Notes: generated by a model not told the origin, from the letters alone. Positions 1-8,815 are shown, counted from the first letter of the stretch. The stretch is DNA of 64,000 nucleotides from an uncultured Roseovarius sp. (GCA_947503145.1 CANNCP010000010.1:80773-144772), one strand, 5' to 3'. Numbers and translations are program-made.

Positions 1-152
1 TGCGCTCGACCTACGGCAAGGAGGGCGAGCAGCTGGCGCTCGACATCGACCCCACGGTGCATCCGGCCTGGACCGGCAGCACGGGCCGCCTGATGGACTC
101 CGGCGGACGCGTCTCGAAATTCAAGAAAAAATACGAAGGTCTGGGATTCTGA
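1..152 (+). CDS. rpmE: 50S ribosomal protein L31, C-terminal part (cut by window edge)
   Basis: Reading from base 3 gives about 49 residues that begin [17 protein letters not shown] and end [13 protein letters not shown] before a TGA at 150-152. The motifs [12 protein letters not shown] and [11 protein letters not shown] are the conserved C-terminal half of alphaproteobacterial L31, a small protein at the 30S-50S interface of the ribosome. The start codon lies upstream of the window. A strong terminator hairpin follows 27 bases after the stop, so the gene probably ends its own transcript. Confidence 0.93.
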   Translation, partial: RSTYGKEGEQLALDIDPTVHPAWTGSTGRLMDSGGRVSKFKKKYEGLGF

Positions 153-178
153 AACCCTGCCAATGGACAGTAAAGAAG

Positions 179-208
179 CGCCGCCCCCTGATCGGGGCGG
201 CGTTTGTC
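179..208 (+). terminator. Rho-independent terminator of rpmE
   Basis: A perfect 9-bp stem (CGCCGCCCC at 179-187 with GGGGCGGCG at 194-202) with a 6-base loop is followed by TTTGT. It lies directly behind the L31 stop codon and ahead of smpB. Confidence 0.8.
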
Positions 209-367
209 GTTTGCAGGCGCGAGGGCAGGTTCTGTACGAGGTTGCATTTCGTCGGCAAGCCCAACAACCAATTGACACGTCAGGATGCCTTCGGCAGGCA
301 AACTTCCGGCCAAAAGATGCAAAGGCTCGTGCTGGACATCGTCCCGCGCGGTGCATAAGTCAGGCGC

Positions 368-844
368 ATGGCCAAGGAAAAAGACAATCCCAACTACAAG
401 GTAATCGCCGAGAACCGGCGCGCGCGCTTCGATTACGCCATCGAGGACGATATTGAATGCGGCATCATCCTTGAAGGGTCCGAGGTCAAATCGCTGCGCT
501 TGGGCGGCGCCAATATTGCCGAAAGCTATGCCACCATCGACGACGGCGAACTGTGGCTGGTGAACAGCTATATCGCGCCCTACGCGCAGGCCAAGACCTT
601 TGGCCATGAAGAGAAGCGGCGGCGCAAGATGTTGGTTTCGCGGCGCGAAATGGCGCGGCTGTGGAACGACACCCAGCGCAAGGGCATGACGTTGGTGCCG
701 CTGGTACTCTATTTCAATCACCGCGGCCTGGCAAAGCTGAAGATCGGCGTCGCCAAGGGCAAGAAAAACGCGGACAAGCGCGAAACCCAGGCCAAGCGCG
801 ACTGGAACCGGCAAAAGCAACGCCTGCTCAAAGAGCACGGCTGA
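368..844 (+). CDS. smpB: SsrA-binding protein SmpB
   Basis: This 158-residue protein binds tmRNA and delivers it to stalled ribosomes in trans-translation. It matches the family from end to end: an N-terminal [15 protein letters not shown] segment, the OB-fold core with [11 protein letters not shown] and NSYIAPY, and the basic C-terminal tail [22 protein letters not shown] that is thought to act as a decoding mimic. Its length is normal for the family. The start is the ATG before [10 protein letters not shown]. The partner tmRNA gene (ssrA) is not in the window. Confidence 0.97.
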   Translation: MAKEKDNPNYKVIAENRRARFDYAIEDDIECGIILEGSEVKSLRLGGANIAESYATIDDGELWLVNSYIAPYAQAKTFGHEEKRRRKMLVSRREMARLWNDTQRKGMTLVPLVLYFNHRGLAKLKIGVAKGKKNADKRETQAKRDWNRQKQRLLKEHG

Positions 845-944
845 TCCGCGACCCTGCTTATGCGGACGGGACGATCTCCCCATACTTCCGGCTCGCCGAC
901 TGTGCTAAGGTTGCCGCAGAGCCTGTGGGCAAAGGAGAGATGGC

Positions 945-1220
945 ATGGATTTGATTATCGGCATGATCGCGGGTGCAATCGGCGGCAACGCTGCGGGCGG
1001 CCTCAAGAAAAACCTGAGCCTCGGGGTTCTCGGTAATTCCATCGCCGGAATTCTGGGCGGCGGAATCGGCGCGCAGGCTCTGTCGCTGATTGGCGCAGAC
1101 GGGGTCGCAGGCGGCGGCATGGATGTCGCGGGGATCATCGGCCCGCTCCTCTCGGGCGGGGTCGGCGGCGGTGTCCTGCTGGCGGTGATCGGCGCCCTGC
1201 GCAACGTCATCAACAGATAG
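945..1220 (+). CDS. small glycine-rich membrane protein
   Basis: This 91-residue protein has a GGAGA ribosome-binding site just before its ATG. It is extremely rich in Gly, Ala and Ile, with two or three hydrophobic stretches (LIIGMIAGAIGGNAAGG near the start, LGVLGNSIAGILGGGIG in the middle, GGGVLLAVIGALRNVI at the end). That resembles the small GlsB/YeaQ-like membrane proteins with glycine-zipper packing. Similar short proteins sit beside smpB and sseA in other Roseobacters. No catalytic motif is visible and the function is unknown. Confidence 0.75.
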   Translation: MDLIIGMIAGAIGGNAAGGLKKNLSLGVLGNSIAGILGGGIGAQALSLIGADGVAGGGMDVAGIIGPLLSGGVGGGVLLAVIGALRNVINR

Positions 1221-1336
1221 CCGCACAGACCCGGCCCCGAAGCCCGACCAGCCAGCCGGCAAACGGGTTGGCCGGTCTTGCCTTGCGCGCCGCCGGGTTG
1301 TACCCAGAACATGACAAGACAGCGGGGGGAACCCTC

Positions 1337-2194
1337 ATGGCGACAAACGATCCCAAAACACTGGTGTCCACCGATTGGCTCGGCGCCCATCTGAAGGATC
1401 CCGATCTGCGCATCCTCGATGGCAGCACATATCTGCCCGGCGTCGACCGTGATCCCAAGGCCGAATATGACGCAGCGCATATTCCCGGCGCCCGGCTCTT
1501 TGATATCGACGATATCTCGGATAATCGCTCGGCGCTGCCGCACATGGCACCGACGCCCGAAAAATTCATGTCGCGCCTGCGTGCGATGGGTGTGGGCGAC
1601 GGGCATCAGGTGGTGGTCTATGACGGTGCAGGCCTCTTTTCGGCGGCGCGCGTCTGGTGGCTGTTCAAGCTGATGGGCCAACAGAACATTGCCGTTCTCG
1701 ACGGTGGAATGCCCAAATGGCAGGCCGAGGGTCGACCCACAGAAGACCTGCCGCCACTGGTCCGCGATCGCCATATGACCGTGCGACGCCAGAATCACCT
1801 GGTCAAGGATGTCACGCAGGTGGCTGCCGCCGCCAAGCTGGGCGACTATACCATCCTTGACGCCCGCGCTGCCGCGCGGTTTCGCGGCGAGGCACCAGAA
1901 CCACGCAAAGGCCTGCGCGGCGGGCACATCCCCGGATCGCAGAACCTGCCCTATACCGAACTGCTGAACGAAGATGGCACGATGAAGAGCCCGGAGACCA
2001 TGCGCGACATCCTCCTCGCGGCCGGTGTGGACCTGTCGAAACCGGTCATCACCACCTGCGGCTCGGGGATCACCGCCGCCATTCTCAACCTCGCGCTGGA
2101 GCGGATCGGCAAGACCGATCACGCGCTCTATGACGGGTCCTGGACCGAGTGGGGCGCCTCTCCCACCGTGCCGGTCGCAACCGGAGACGCCTGA
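1337..2194 (+). CDS. sseA: 3-mercaptopyruvate sulfurtransferase (tandem rhodanese)
   Basis: This 285-residue protein has two rhodanese domains. The N-terminal one (VSTDWLGAHL to AEGRPTEDLPP) is non-catalytic; the C-terminal one carries the active-site loop CGSGITA with its persulfide-forming cysteine, of the mercaptopyruvate sulfurtransferase CG(S/G)G(V/I)TA type. It moves sulfur from 3-mercaptopyruvate to thiol acceptors or cyanide. The frame is open upstream to 1268, but ATG 1337 is preceded by a GGGGGGA purine run and begins the conserved N-terminus, so I chose it. Its TGA overlaps the ATG of the following aminotransferase by one base, implying translational coupling. Confidence 0.93.
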   Translation: MATNDPKTLVSTDWLGAHLKDPDLRILDGSTYLPGVDRDPKAEYDAAHIPGARLFDIDDISDNRSALPHMAPTPEKFMSRLRAMGVGDGHQVVVYDGAGLFSAARVWWLFKLMGQQNIAVLDGGMPKWQAEGRPTEDLPPLVRDRHMTVRRQNHLVKDVTQVAAAAKLGDYTILDARAAARFRGEAPEPRKGLRGGHIPGSQNLPYTELLNEDGTMKSPETMRDILLAAGVDLSKPVITTCGSGITAAILNLALERIGKTDHALYDGSWTEWGASPTVPVATGDA

Positions 2195-3378
2195 TGCTGA
2201 ACACCCTCACCGAACAATCTCCCGACAAGATCCTGCTGCTCATGCAGGCATTCAGGGAGGACCCGCGCCCGGTCAAGATCGATCTCGGCGTCGGCGTCTA
2301 CAAGGACGCCAGCGGCCAGACCCCGATCATGCGCGCCGTGAAAAAGGCCGAACAGCAATGGTGGGAGGAAGAAACCACCAAGAGTTATGTCAATCTGGCA
2401 GGCGATCCGGAATTCTCCGACATGATGATCGAGCTCGTCCTGGGCACCAGCGTCGCCCGCGGCTCGGTCGCGGCGATTGCGACCCCGGGCGGCACCGGTG
2501 CGCTGCGGCAGGCGTTCGAGCTGATCCAGATGGCCGCCCCAGAGGCCAAAGTGTTCGTGTCGGACCCGACCTGGCCCAACCATCTGAGCATCCTGCGCCA
2601 TCTCGGAATCGAGGCGGTGCCCTACCGGTATTTCGACAGCACCACCGGCGCCGTAAATTTCAGCGGGATGATGGACGATCTGGCCAAGGTGTCAAAAGGC
2701 GACGTTGTCCTGCTGCATGGCTGCTGCCACAACCCGACCGGCGCCAACCTCAACCTGACCGAATGGCAGGCGGTGATCGACCTGCTGAATCAGGTCGGCG
2801 CGGTGCCGATGATCGACATCGCCTATCAGGGCTTTGGGGACGGGCTGGAAGCCGATGCCAAAGGCACGCGTCTGGTGGCTGCGTCCTGCCCCGAGACGCT
2901 GATTGCCGCAAGTTGCTCAAAGAATTTTGGCATCTACCGCGAGCGCACCGGCATCCTGATGGCTGTCACCCAGGACAGCGGCCTGCGCCGCGTGACCCAG
3001 AGCAACCTGACACATCTGAACCGGCAGAATTATTCCTTTCCGCCCGATCACGGTGCGCGGCTGGTCACGCATGTGCTGCGCGACGCGGACCTGCGGGCCG
3101 ACTGGCAGGCGGAACTCGAGGATATCCGCACCGGCATGCTGACCCTGCGCCAACAACTCGCGGACGAGCTGCGGCACCTCTCAGGCTCCGACCGGTTCGG
3201 CTTCATTGCCCAGCACCGTGGCATGTTCTCGCGCCTCGGGCTGTCCAGCGCACAGGTGGAACAGATCAGGGCCGATCACGCGATCTACATGGTCGCAGAC
3301 AGCCGCATCAACATCGCCGGCCTGAATAACGAATCCGTCCCGCTGCTGGCCCGTGCAATGATCAAGGTCGGTGCCTGA
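2194..3378 (+). CDS. aromatic amino acid / aspartate aminotransferase (PLP, class I)
   Basis: This 394-residue PLP enzyme belongs to the AspC/TyrB branch. It shows LGVGVYKD near the N-terminus, PGGTGALRQAFE, the HGCCHNPTG cofactor-binding loop, DIAYQGF, and the Schiff-base lysine in ASCSKNFGIYRER. The C-terminal substrate arginine lies in ADSRINIAGLN. It transfers amino groups between aspartate, tyrosine or phenylalanine and 2-oxoglutarate. The ATG is chosen because it overlaps the sseA stop (TGATG). The sseA pairing suggests cysteine/aspartate transamination giving 3-mercaptopyruvate for SseA; this is inferred from the neighbourhood only. Confidence 0.9.
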   Translation: MLNTLTEQSPDKILLLMQAFREDPRPVKIDLGVGVYKDASGQTPIMRAVKKAEQQWWEEETTKSYVNLAGDPEFSDMMIELVLGTSVARGSVAAIATPGGTGALRQAFELIQMAAPEAKVFVSDPTWPNHLSILRHLGIEAVPYRYFDSTTGAVNFSGMMDDLAKVSKGDVVLLHGCCHNPTGANLNLTEWQAVIDLLNQVGAVPMIDIAYQGFGDGLEADAKGTRLVAASCPETLIAASCSKNFGIYRERTGILMAVTQDSGLRRVTQSNLTHLNRQNYSFPPDHGARLVTHVLRDADLRADWQAELEDIRTGMLTLRQQLADELRHLSGSDRFGFIAQHRGMFSRLGLSSAQVEQIRADHAIYMVADSRINIAGLNNESVPLLARAMIKVGA

Positions 3379-3504
3379 CCACCCTTTCATTTTTCGATAA
3401 ATACTCTCGCCGAAGGCAGCCCCTCCGAAGACGCCCGCAAGGGCGGAAGAGGAGGGCCGCCGCCTGATCGCAATCCGAATCGGTCCGCCTCCCTTTCACC
3501 GCGC

Positions 3505-3529
3505 ATTTCAATACACGACTGCTTGAAAT
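3505..3529. promoter_or_regulatory. inverted repeat upstream of mbfA, possible iron-responsive operator
   Basis: ATTTCAA at 3505-3511 and TTGAAAT at 3523-3529 form a perfect 7-bp inverted repeat with an 11-base spacer, about 100 bases before mbfA. mbfA genes in alphaproteobacteria are classically regulated by the heme/iron sensor Irr. The placement fits an operator, but the sequence is not a clear match to the Irr ICE box, so this is a suggestion only. Confidence 0.3.
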
Positions 3530-3557
3530 CCGCGCTGCGCCTGCCGTATCCTGAACC

Positions 3558-3607
3558 CAAAGCGTTTCGCTTTTTACCTGGGTCATCAGATAAAGGCGAA
3601 ACGAACG
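3558..3607. repeat. palindromic intergenic repeat, AAAGCGTTTCGC family
   Basis: The arms CGTTTCGC (3563-3570) and GCGAAACG (3596-3603) enclose ACCTGGGTCATCAGAT. On the opposite strand the core TTTATCTGATG-CCCAGGT and the flank AAACGCTTT are also present at 18051-18092. The element ends about 25 bases before the mbfA start. Confidence 0.7.
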
Positions 3608-3627
3608 AAACACCTCATGAGGCTCAC

Positions 3628-4605
3628 ATGATCCCCGGTCTGATCCATCGCCGCCGCTTCAGGGACCTGAGCGAGCAGGAAATCCTCGCGCTGGCAATAT
3701 CTTCGGAAGAGGATGACGCGCGCATCTACCGCAGCTACGCCGAACGGCTGCGCGCCGATTTTCCCGGCAGCGCCGAGGTGTTCGATGGCATGGCTGCCGA
3801 GGAAGACGAACACCGCCAGCGTCTGATCGACCTGCACGTGGCCCGCTTCGGCAAGGTGATTCCACTGATCCGGCGCGAACATGTCGCCGGGTTCTATGCC
3901 CGCCGCCCGGTCTGGCTGATCGAAAATCTCGGGATTGAACGCATCCGCACCGAAGCCGCCGCGATGGAACAGGACGCAGAGCGGTTCTACCTCAGCGCGG
4001 CCGCGCGCAGCACGGATGCCGCCACGCGCAAACTGTTGGGCGATCTTGCCGTCGCCGAGGCCGGGCACCAGCAAAGCGCCGAAGAACTGGAGGCCCGGCA
4101 CCTCGGCCCCAATGCTCTGGAATCCGAGGATGCGACAGCCAAGCGCCAATTCATCCTGACCTGGGTGCAGCCGGGTCTGGCCGGGCTGATGGACGGGTCG
4201 GTCAGCACGCTCGCGCCGATCTTTGCCACCGCCTTTGCCACCCACGACACCTGGACCACCTTCCTGGTGGGATTGGCCGCCTCGGTCGGCGCGGGTATCT
4301 CGATGGGCTTCACCGAAGCGGCCAGCGACGACGGCGAACTTTCAGGGCGCGGCAGCCCGGTCAAACGCGGGGTGGCCAGCGGCACGATGACCACTATCGG
4401 CGGGCTGGGCCACGCCCTGCCCTACCTGATCACCGATTTCTGGACCGCGACCGTGATTGCCTTCATCGTCGTCTTTGTCGAATTGTGGGCGATTGCCTGG
4501 ATCCAGAACAAGTTCATGGAAACGCCGTTCTTCCGTGCCGCCTTTCAGGTCGTACTGGGCGGGGCGCTGGTGTTTGCCGCAGGCGTGCTGATCGGCAGCG
4601 GCTGA
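3628..4605 (+). CDS. mbfA: membrane-bound ferritin-like iron exporter MbfA
   Basis: This 325-residue protein has two parts. Residues 1 to about 165 are a ferritin-like helical bundle with acidic metal-binding segments (ISSEEDDARIY, MAAEEDEHRQRL, AAAMEQDAERFY, VAEAGHQQSAEE). The rest is a CCC1/VIT1-type membrane domain beginning WVQPGLAGLMDGSVSTLAPIFA and holding four to five hydrophobic spans. MbfA proteins export ferrous iron and protect against iron and peroxide stress. The frame is open further upstream, but ATG 3628 has GAGG five bases before it and begins the conserved IPGLIHRRRFRDLSEQE. The upstream region holds a palindrome and a dispersed repeat. Confidence 0.9.
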   Translation: MIPGLIHRRRFRDLSEQEILALAISSEEDDARIYRSYAERLRADFPGSAEVFDGMAAEEDEHRQRLIDLHVARFGKVIPLIRREHVAGFYARRPVWLIENLGIERIRTEAAAMEQDAERFYLSAAARSTDAATRKLLGDLAVAEAGHQQSAEELEARHLGPNALESEDATAKRQFILTWVQPGLAGLMDGSVSTLAPIFATAFATHDTWTTFLVGLAASVGAGISMGFTEAASDDGELSGRGSPVKRGVASGTMTTIGGLGHALPYLITDFWTATVIAFIVVFVELWAIAWIQNKFMETPFFRAAFQVVLGGALVFAAGVLIGSG

Positions 4606-4719
4606 GCGCCGCGCATTCTCCGCCCGGCCCAGCCTTGCCCCGGTCGGCGGTTGCGCCATACTGCATCCGCCAGAACCGCCAAGGATTGACCTGCCGTCAA
4701 AGGATGCTACCAAACCAGC

Positions 4720-5652
4720 ATGCTCGCCATATTTCTTCAGACCCTGCCGTTTTTTCTGATCATCGGACTGGGCTATGGCGCGGGAAAAACCAGATTCTTC
4801 TCTGACGAGGCGACCGGCTGGCTGACCAAGTTCGTGTTCTACTTTGCCCTCTCGGCGATGCTGTTCCGCTTTGCGGCGAATCTCAGCCTGGCCGAGATTT
4901 TCGATCTGCGCTTCGTGATGGCCTATCTCTCGGCCGCCGCCTTCGTTTACATCATTGCCACGATTGTCGCCTTTCTACGCGGGCTCGACATCGAAGTCGC
5001 CTCGGTCGAAGCGCAATGCGCGGTGGTCGGCAATGTCGGCTTTCTGGGCATTCCCATGCTGGTCATGCTGCTGGGCGAGGCCGCAATTGCGCCGGTGATG
5101 ATGGTGCTGGCGGTCGATCTCATCGTCTTCGGCTCACTCATCGTGATCCTGATCACCGGATCGCGCGACGGCCGGATGAGCATCGGCATCCTGCGCACCG
5201 TTGGTCTCGGGCTGCTCAAGAATCCGATGATCGTTTCCATCGTTCTGGGGCTTGCGTGGTCGGGGCTACGCCTGCCTATCCCCGGCCCGATGAACGATTT
5301 CCTGACGATCCTCGGCAACGCCGCCACGCCCGGTGCGCTCTTTGCCATTGGCGCATCGCTGGCCAGCAAATCCGCCGAACGGATGTCGGTCGCTGTCTGG
5401 TTGTCGGGGTGCAAGCTGATCCTGCACCCGGCCTGCGTCGCGTTCTCGGCGCTGATTCTCTTCCAGGTCGAGCCCTACTCGGCCGCTGTGATGATTGCCG
5501 CCGCCGCGCTGCCGGTCGCGGGCAACGTCTATATCCTCGCGCGGCATTACGGCGTGGCACCACAGCGCGTCTCGGCCTCGATCCTGATCTCGACGGCAAC
5601 AGCAGTCGTGACCGTCTCGCTGGTGATCGGCTGGGTGAATACGCTCTACTGA
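4720..5652 (+). CDS. AEC family (auxin efflux carrier-like) permease
   Basis: This 310-residue polytopic membrane protein has about ten hydrophobic segments spread over its whole length. It has the AEC-fold signatures: an N-terminal LPFFLIIGLGYGAGK, the central VVGNVGFLGIPM and the late NAATPGALFAIGASLA, where the paired crossover helices with conserved Asn/Pro/Gly occur. Family members export small carboxylates or similar metabolites. The substrate cannot be read from the sequence. It stands alone between mbfA and fghA, with no obvious operon partner. Confidence 0.88.
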   Translation: MLAIFLQTLPFFLIIGLGYGAGKTRFFSDEATGWLTKFVFYFALSAMLFRFAANLSLAEIFDLRFVMAYLSAAAFVYIIATIVAFLRGLDIEVASVEAQCAVVGNVGFLGIPMLVMLLGEAAIAPVMMVLAVDLIVFGSLIVILITGSRDGRMSIGILRTVGLGLLKNPMIVSIVLGLAWSGLRLPIPGPMNDFLTILGNAATPGALFAIGASLASKSAERMSVAVWLSGCKLILHPACVAFSALILFQVEPYSAAVMIAAAALPVAGNVYILARHYGVAPQRVSASILISTATAVVTVSLVIGWVNTLY

Positions 5653-5774
5653 GGGATCACCCCTGCCCCGAAGCATCAATCCGGGTCGGCCCCCGCAAAA
5701 GCCGCTTTTGACGTTTCCCGACAGCGACACCCCTGATACATCTCTACCCGAACAATCGGATATGGAGATGCGAC

Positions 5775-6608
5775 ATGGAAACGGTTTCGGAAAACGCCTG
5801 CTTTGGCGGCGTTCAGGGCGTGTATTCCCACGCCTCTGACGTGTGTGGCTGCGACATGACATTCGGCCTTTTTCTGCCCGCCGAGGCGCGCGATGGCCCG
5901 GTGCCGGTGCTTTGGTACCTGTCGGGCCTGACCTGCACGCATGAGAACGCCATGACCAAGGCCGCCGCGCAGGGCTGGGCCGCCGAGCAGGGGATCGCGC
6001 TGGTCTTTCCCGACACATCGCCGCGCGGCGAAGACGTGGCCGACGACGACGCATATGATCTGGGCAAGGGGGCCGGGTTCTACGTGAATGCGACGGAAAA
6101 GCCCTGGGCGCCGCATTACCGCATGTGGGATTACGTGGCCGAAGAACTGCCGACGCTGATCACCGGCAATTTCGCCATTGATCCGGACCGGCAGGCGATC
6201 ACCGGCCATTCGATGGGCGGCCACGGCGCGCTGACGCTGGCGATGGGCCTGCCCGGACGCTTTGCTTCGGTCTCGGCCTTCTCGCCGATCTGCAACCCCA
6301 CCGGCAGCGACTGGGGCCGCAAACAGCTGAGTGCCTATCTTGGTTCGGACGAAACCAGATGGGCGGCCCATGACGCCAGCCTGCTAATGCGCGAGCGCGG
6401 CTTTGACGGGCCGGTGCTGGTGGATACCGGCACCAAGGATCAGTTCGTCGATCTGCTGCGCCCCGAGACCCTGGCCGAGGCCGCCGCTGCGCGCCGCCAA
6501 CAGGGCAGCTTGCGCATGCAGCCGGGCTATGATCACAGCTATTTCTTCGTCCAGAGCTTCATGGAGGATCACATCGCCTTCCACGCCGAGGCGCTCTATG
6601 GGGTCTGA
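5775..6608 (+). CDS. fghA: S-formylglutathione hydrolase
   Basis: This 277-residue alpha/beta hydrolase of the esterase D family splits S-formylglutathione into formate and glutathione, the last step of glutathione-dependent formaldehyde oxidation. The family signatures are all visible: WYLSGLTCTHENAM near residue 55, FPDTSPRG, GAGFYVNAT, the nucleophile elbow GHSMGGHGAL near residue 147, the catalytic aspartate in TKDQFVD and the histidine in PGYDHSYFF. An ATG preceded by GGAGATGCGAC gives the start. The usual partner S-(hydroxymethyl)glutathione dehydrogenase is not in this window. Confidence 0.95.
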   Translation: METVSENACFGGVQGVYSHASDVCGCDMTFGLFLPAEARDGPVPVLWYLSGLTCTHENAMTKAAAQGWAAEQGIALVFPDTSPRGEDVADDDAYDLGKGAGFYVNATEKPWAPHYRMWDYVAEELPTLITGNFAIDPDRQAITGHSMGGHGALTLAMGLPGRFASVSAFSPICNPTGSDWGRKQLSAYLGSDETRWAAHDASLLMRERGFDGPVLVDTGTKDQFVDLLRPETLAEAAAARRQQGSLRMQPGYDHSYFFVQSFMEDHIAFHAEALYGV

Positions 6609-6611
6609 GGA

Positions 6612-6683
6612 ATGATCCATTACGGCCTGATCGTCATCGGTCCGGGTCCGGCAGGCTCTTCTGCCGCGATCCGGATGGGCTAG
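6612..6683 (+). pseudogene. N-terminal remnant of a FAD/NAD-dependent oxidoreductase
   Basis: The 23 codons starting at ATG 6612 read MIHYGLIVIGPGPAGSSAAI, then RMG and a stop. This is the first beta-alpha unit of a Rossmann fold with GxGxxG-type FAD binding, as in dihydrolipoamide dehydrogenase or related flavoproteins. Nothing recognisable follows before the next gene at 6760. I read it as the stump of a deleted flavoprotein gene that followed fghA; a chance match or a tiny leader ORF is the alternative. Confidence 0.5.
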
Positions 6684-6719
6684 CTAAAGCGCCGGGCAGC
6701 AATCCCCGAAGAATACAAG

Positions 6720-6738
6720 AAAATTCAGCGAATTTTTT
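6720..6738 (+). terminator. hairpin with T-tract before the UPF0178 gene
   Basis: AAAATTC (6720-6726) and GAATTTT (6730-6736) pair around a 3-base loop and run into six Ts. This would terminate transcripts coming from fghA and its remnant. The same AAAATTC/GAATTTT arms occur in two repeat elements at 24.4 and 35.7 kb. Confidence 0.45.
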
Positions 6739-6759
6739 GATCCCGTCAAGGAGCCACCG

Positions 6760-7206
6760 ATGTCCATCTATGTCGACGCAGATGCCTGCCCGGTCAAGGA
6801 CGAGGTCGAAAAGGTCGGCACCCGTCACAAGGTGCAGATGTTCGTCGTCTCGAATGGCGGTTTGCGCCCATCGCAGAACCCGCTGGTAGAAACGGTCATC
6901 GTCCCCGACGGTCCCGATGTGGCCGACATGTGGATCGCGGATCGCGCGGGGCCGGGCGATGTGGTGATCACCGGCGATATCCCTCTGGCCGCCAGATGCG
7001 TGACCACTGGCGCGCGCGTGCTCAAACATAACGGCGAAGCGCTGACAGAGGCCAATATCGGAAACATCCTGGCCACCCGCGACCTGATGGCCGATATCCG
7101 CGCCGCCGATCCGTTCCGGCAGGGCGGCGGCAAGGGGTTCACCAAGGCGGACCGGTCACGTTTCCTCGATGCGCTGGAACGCGCGCTGCGGGCCGCCACG
7201 GCATAG
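6760..7206 (+). CDS. UPF0178 (YaiI/YqxD, DUF188) family protein
   Basis: This 148-residue protein has the diagnostic start [14 protein letters not shown], the central [12 protein letters not shown] and the C-terminal [20 protein letters not shown]. The conserved aspartates suggest a PIN/NYN-like nuclease fold, but no biochemical role is established for the family. It is preceded by AAGGAG and is probably transcribed alone, since a hairpin lies just upstream and 74 bases separate it from the HAD gene. Confidence 0.9.
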   Translation: MSIYVDADACPVKDEVEKVGTRHKVQMFVVSNGGLRPSQNPLVETVIVPDGPDVADMWIADRAGPGDVVITGDIPLAARCVTTGARVLKHNGEALTEANIGNILATRDLMADIRAADPFRQGGGKGFTKADRSRFLDALERALRAATA

Positions 7207-7280
7207 GCTACAGGCACCGCGCCCTGTCCTGCGGCGTAACCCACGGCGCGGCGACCCCACCACAACCACGCAGGTGATAC

Positions 7281-7901
7281 ATGCAGATCGACGCCGTCAT
7301 ATTCGACATCGGAAACGTGCTGATTGAATGGAGACCCGAGCGGTTCTTTGACGTCCACATCGGCCCCGCCGAACGCAAGGCATTCTTTGCCGAAGTACCC
7401 TTTCACGCGATGATGGACCGGATCGACGCAGGCGCGCCCTTTGCCGAGTCGGTCGAGGATATGGCGCTGGCCCATCCCCGCTGGGGCGACGCGATCCGAA
7501 TGGTGCGCGACAACTGGACCGATCTGGCACAACCGGCCATCCCCCGTTCGGTACGTCTGTTATCGGCACTCAGGGGACGCGGCATGCCGGTCTTTGCCCT
7601 GTCGAATTTCGGCGCGCAGAATTTTCCGCTCAGCTGCGCCACATTCTCGTTTCTGGACACGTTCGACCGCCGCTACATCTCGGGCGAAATGGGCCTGATC
7701 AAGCCCGACCCGGCAATCTATGCCGCCGTCGAGGCCGATTGCGGCATCCCGCCCGAAAGGCTGCTGTTCACCGACGACCGGACGGACAACATCGCGGCGG
7801 CCAGCGTGCGCGGCTGGCAGACCCACCTCTTTGACAGCGCGGGCGGATTTGCGCAGTGTCTGGTCGATGCCGGGCTACTGTCCCAGAAGGAGGCGACATG
7901 A
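7281..7901 (+). CDS. HAD superfamily hydrolase, subfamily IA
   Basis: This 206-residue protein shows all four HAD motifs: the nucleophile in VIFDIGNVL (residues 6-14), the serine of FALSNFG, the lysine of GLIKPDPAIY and the acidic pair in LLFTDDRTDN. The DIGNV form of motif I matches the YihX/haloacid-dehalogenase-like group, which usually act as small-metabolite phosphatases. It overlaps the start of the next gene by four bases (ATGA), so the two are translationally coupled and may share a pathway. The substrate is unknown. Confidence 0.88.
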   Translation: MQIDAVIFDIGNVLIEWRPERFFDVHIGPAERKAFFAEVPFHAMMDRIDAGAPFAESVEDMALAHPRWGDAIRMVRDNWTDLAQPAIPRSVRLLSALRGRGMPVFALSNFGAQNFPLSCATFSFLDTFDRRYISGEMGLIKPDPAIYAAVEADCGIPPERLLFTDDRTDNIAAASVRGWQTHLFDSAGGFAQCLVDAGLLSQKEAT

Positions 7902-8815
7902 ACATCACCATGATCCCGTTCAAAGAGGGCGAGGCCAATCTCGACTGGCTGGACCTGTGCGACGCATTCGCACACGGGCACTCCCTGCCCAAGGCCGAAA
8001 TCGGCGATACCTTTCTCTACCGCGATCCCGACACAATGCTCAGCCGCGCCGCCTGGATCGACGGCATGGGGCTGGCGGTCAAATCCGCCACCATCTTTCC
8101 GCGCAACCCCGACAAGGGAACGCCGATGATCAATGGCGCGGTCAGCCTCTTTGACGACGCGGCCGGCACGCTGGCCGCGATCATCGACTTTCATCTCGTG
8201 ACCAAGTGGAAGACGGCCGGCGACAGCCTCTATGCCGCGCGCCTGCTGGCCCGGCCCGACAGCAAACGCATCCTCATCGTCGGCGCGGGCACCGTCGGCC
8301 GCAACCTGTGGCAGGCCTACCGGGCGGCATTCCCCAACGCCGAATTCACCGTCTGGAACCGCACCCGCACCAATGCCGAGGCGATGGTGGCAGAGTGCCC
8401 CGGCCTCAAAATCGCGGATGATCTGGAAACGGCTGTGCGCGCCGCCGATATCGTCACCTCGGCCACCATGAGCACCGAGCCGCTGATAAAAGGCGACTGG
8501 TTCCGGCCGGGCCAGCATATCGACCTCATTGGTGCCTACCGCCCCGACATGCGCGAGGTGGACGATACCGCACTGACCCGCGCCCGCATCTTTGTCGACA
8601 GCCTTGATACAACCGTGGACCATATCGGCGAACTCAAGACACCGCTGGAGACCGGCGTGATCGCCCGCGATGACCTGCAAGGAGACTTCTACCAGCCAGA
8701 AAGGTTCAAACGCGCCTCAAACGATGAGATCACCCTGTTCAAGAACGGCGGTGGCGCGCATCTCGACCTGATGGTCAGCCGCTATATCCTGGACGCCTGG
8801 CAAGCCGCAAAATGA
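7898..8815 (+). CDS. ornithine cyclodeaminase / mu-crystallin family protein
   Basis: This 305-residue NAD(P)-binding enzyme has the family's substrate segment GLAVKSATIFPRNPDKGTP, the active-site region around IIDFHLVTKWKTAGDSLYA and a Rossmann motif ILIVGAGTVGRNL. Members include ornithine cyclodeaminase, alanine dehydrogenase and pyrroline-2-carboxylate/ketimine reductases; the sequence alone does not separate these. The start is the ATG with AAGGAGG seven bases upstream, overlapping the HAD stop. Its own stop overlaps the ATG of the hydrolase remnant that follows, so this was once at least a three-gene operon. Confidence 0.88.
   Translation: MNITMIPFKEGEANLDWLDLCDAFAHGHSLPKAEIGDTFLYRDPDTMLSRAAWIDGMGLAVKSATIFPRNPDKGTPMINGAVSLFDDAAGTLAAIIDFHLVTKWKTAGDSLYAARLLARPDSKRILIVGAGTVGRNLWQAYRAAFPNAEFTVWNRTRTNAEAMVAECPGLKIADDLETAVRAADIVTSATMSTEPLIKGDWFRPGQHIDLIGAYRPDMREVDDTALTRARIFVDSLDTTVDHIGELKTPLETGVIARDDLQGDFYQPERFKRASNDEITLFKNGGGAHLDLMVSRYILDAWQAAK

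Noticed and set aside
905..2122. A 405-codon open frame on the minus strand
   Set aside because: It runs antisense across the small membrane gene and sseA and has no recognisable domain.
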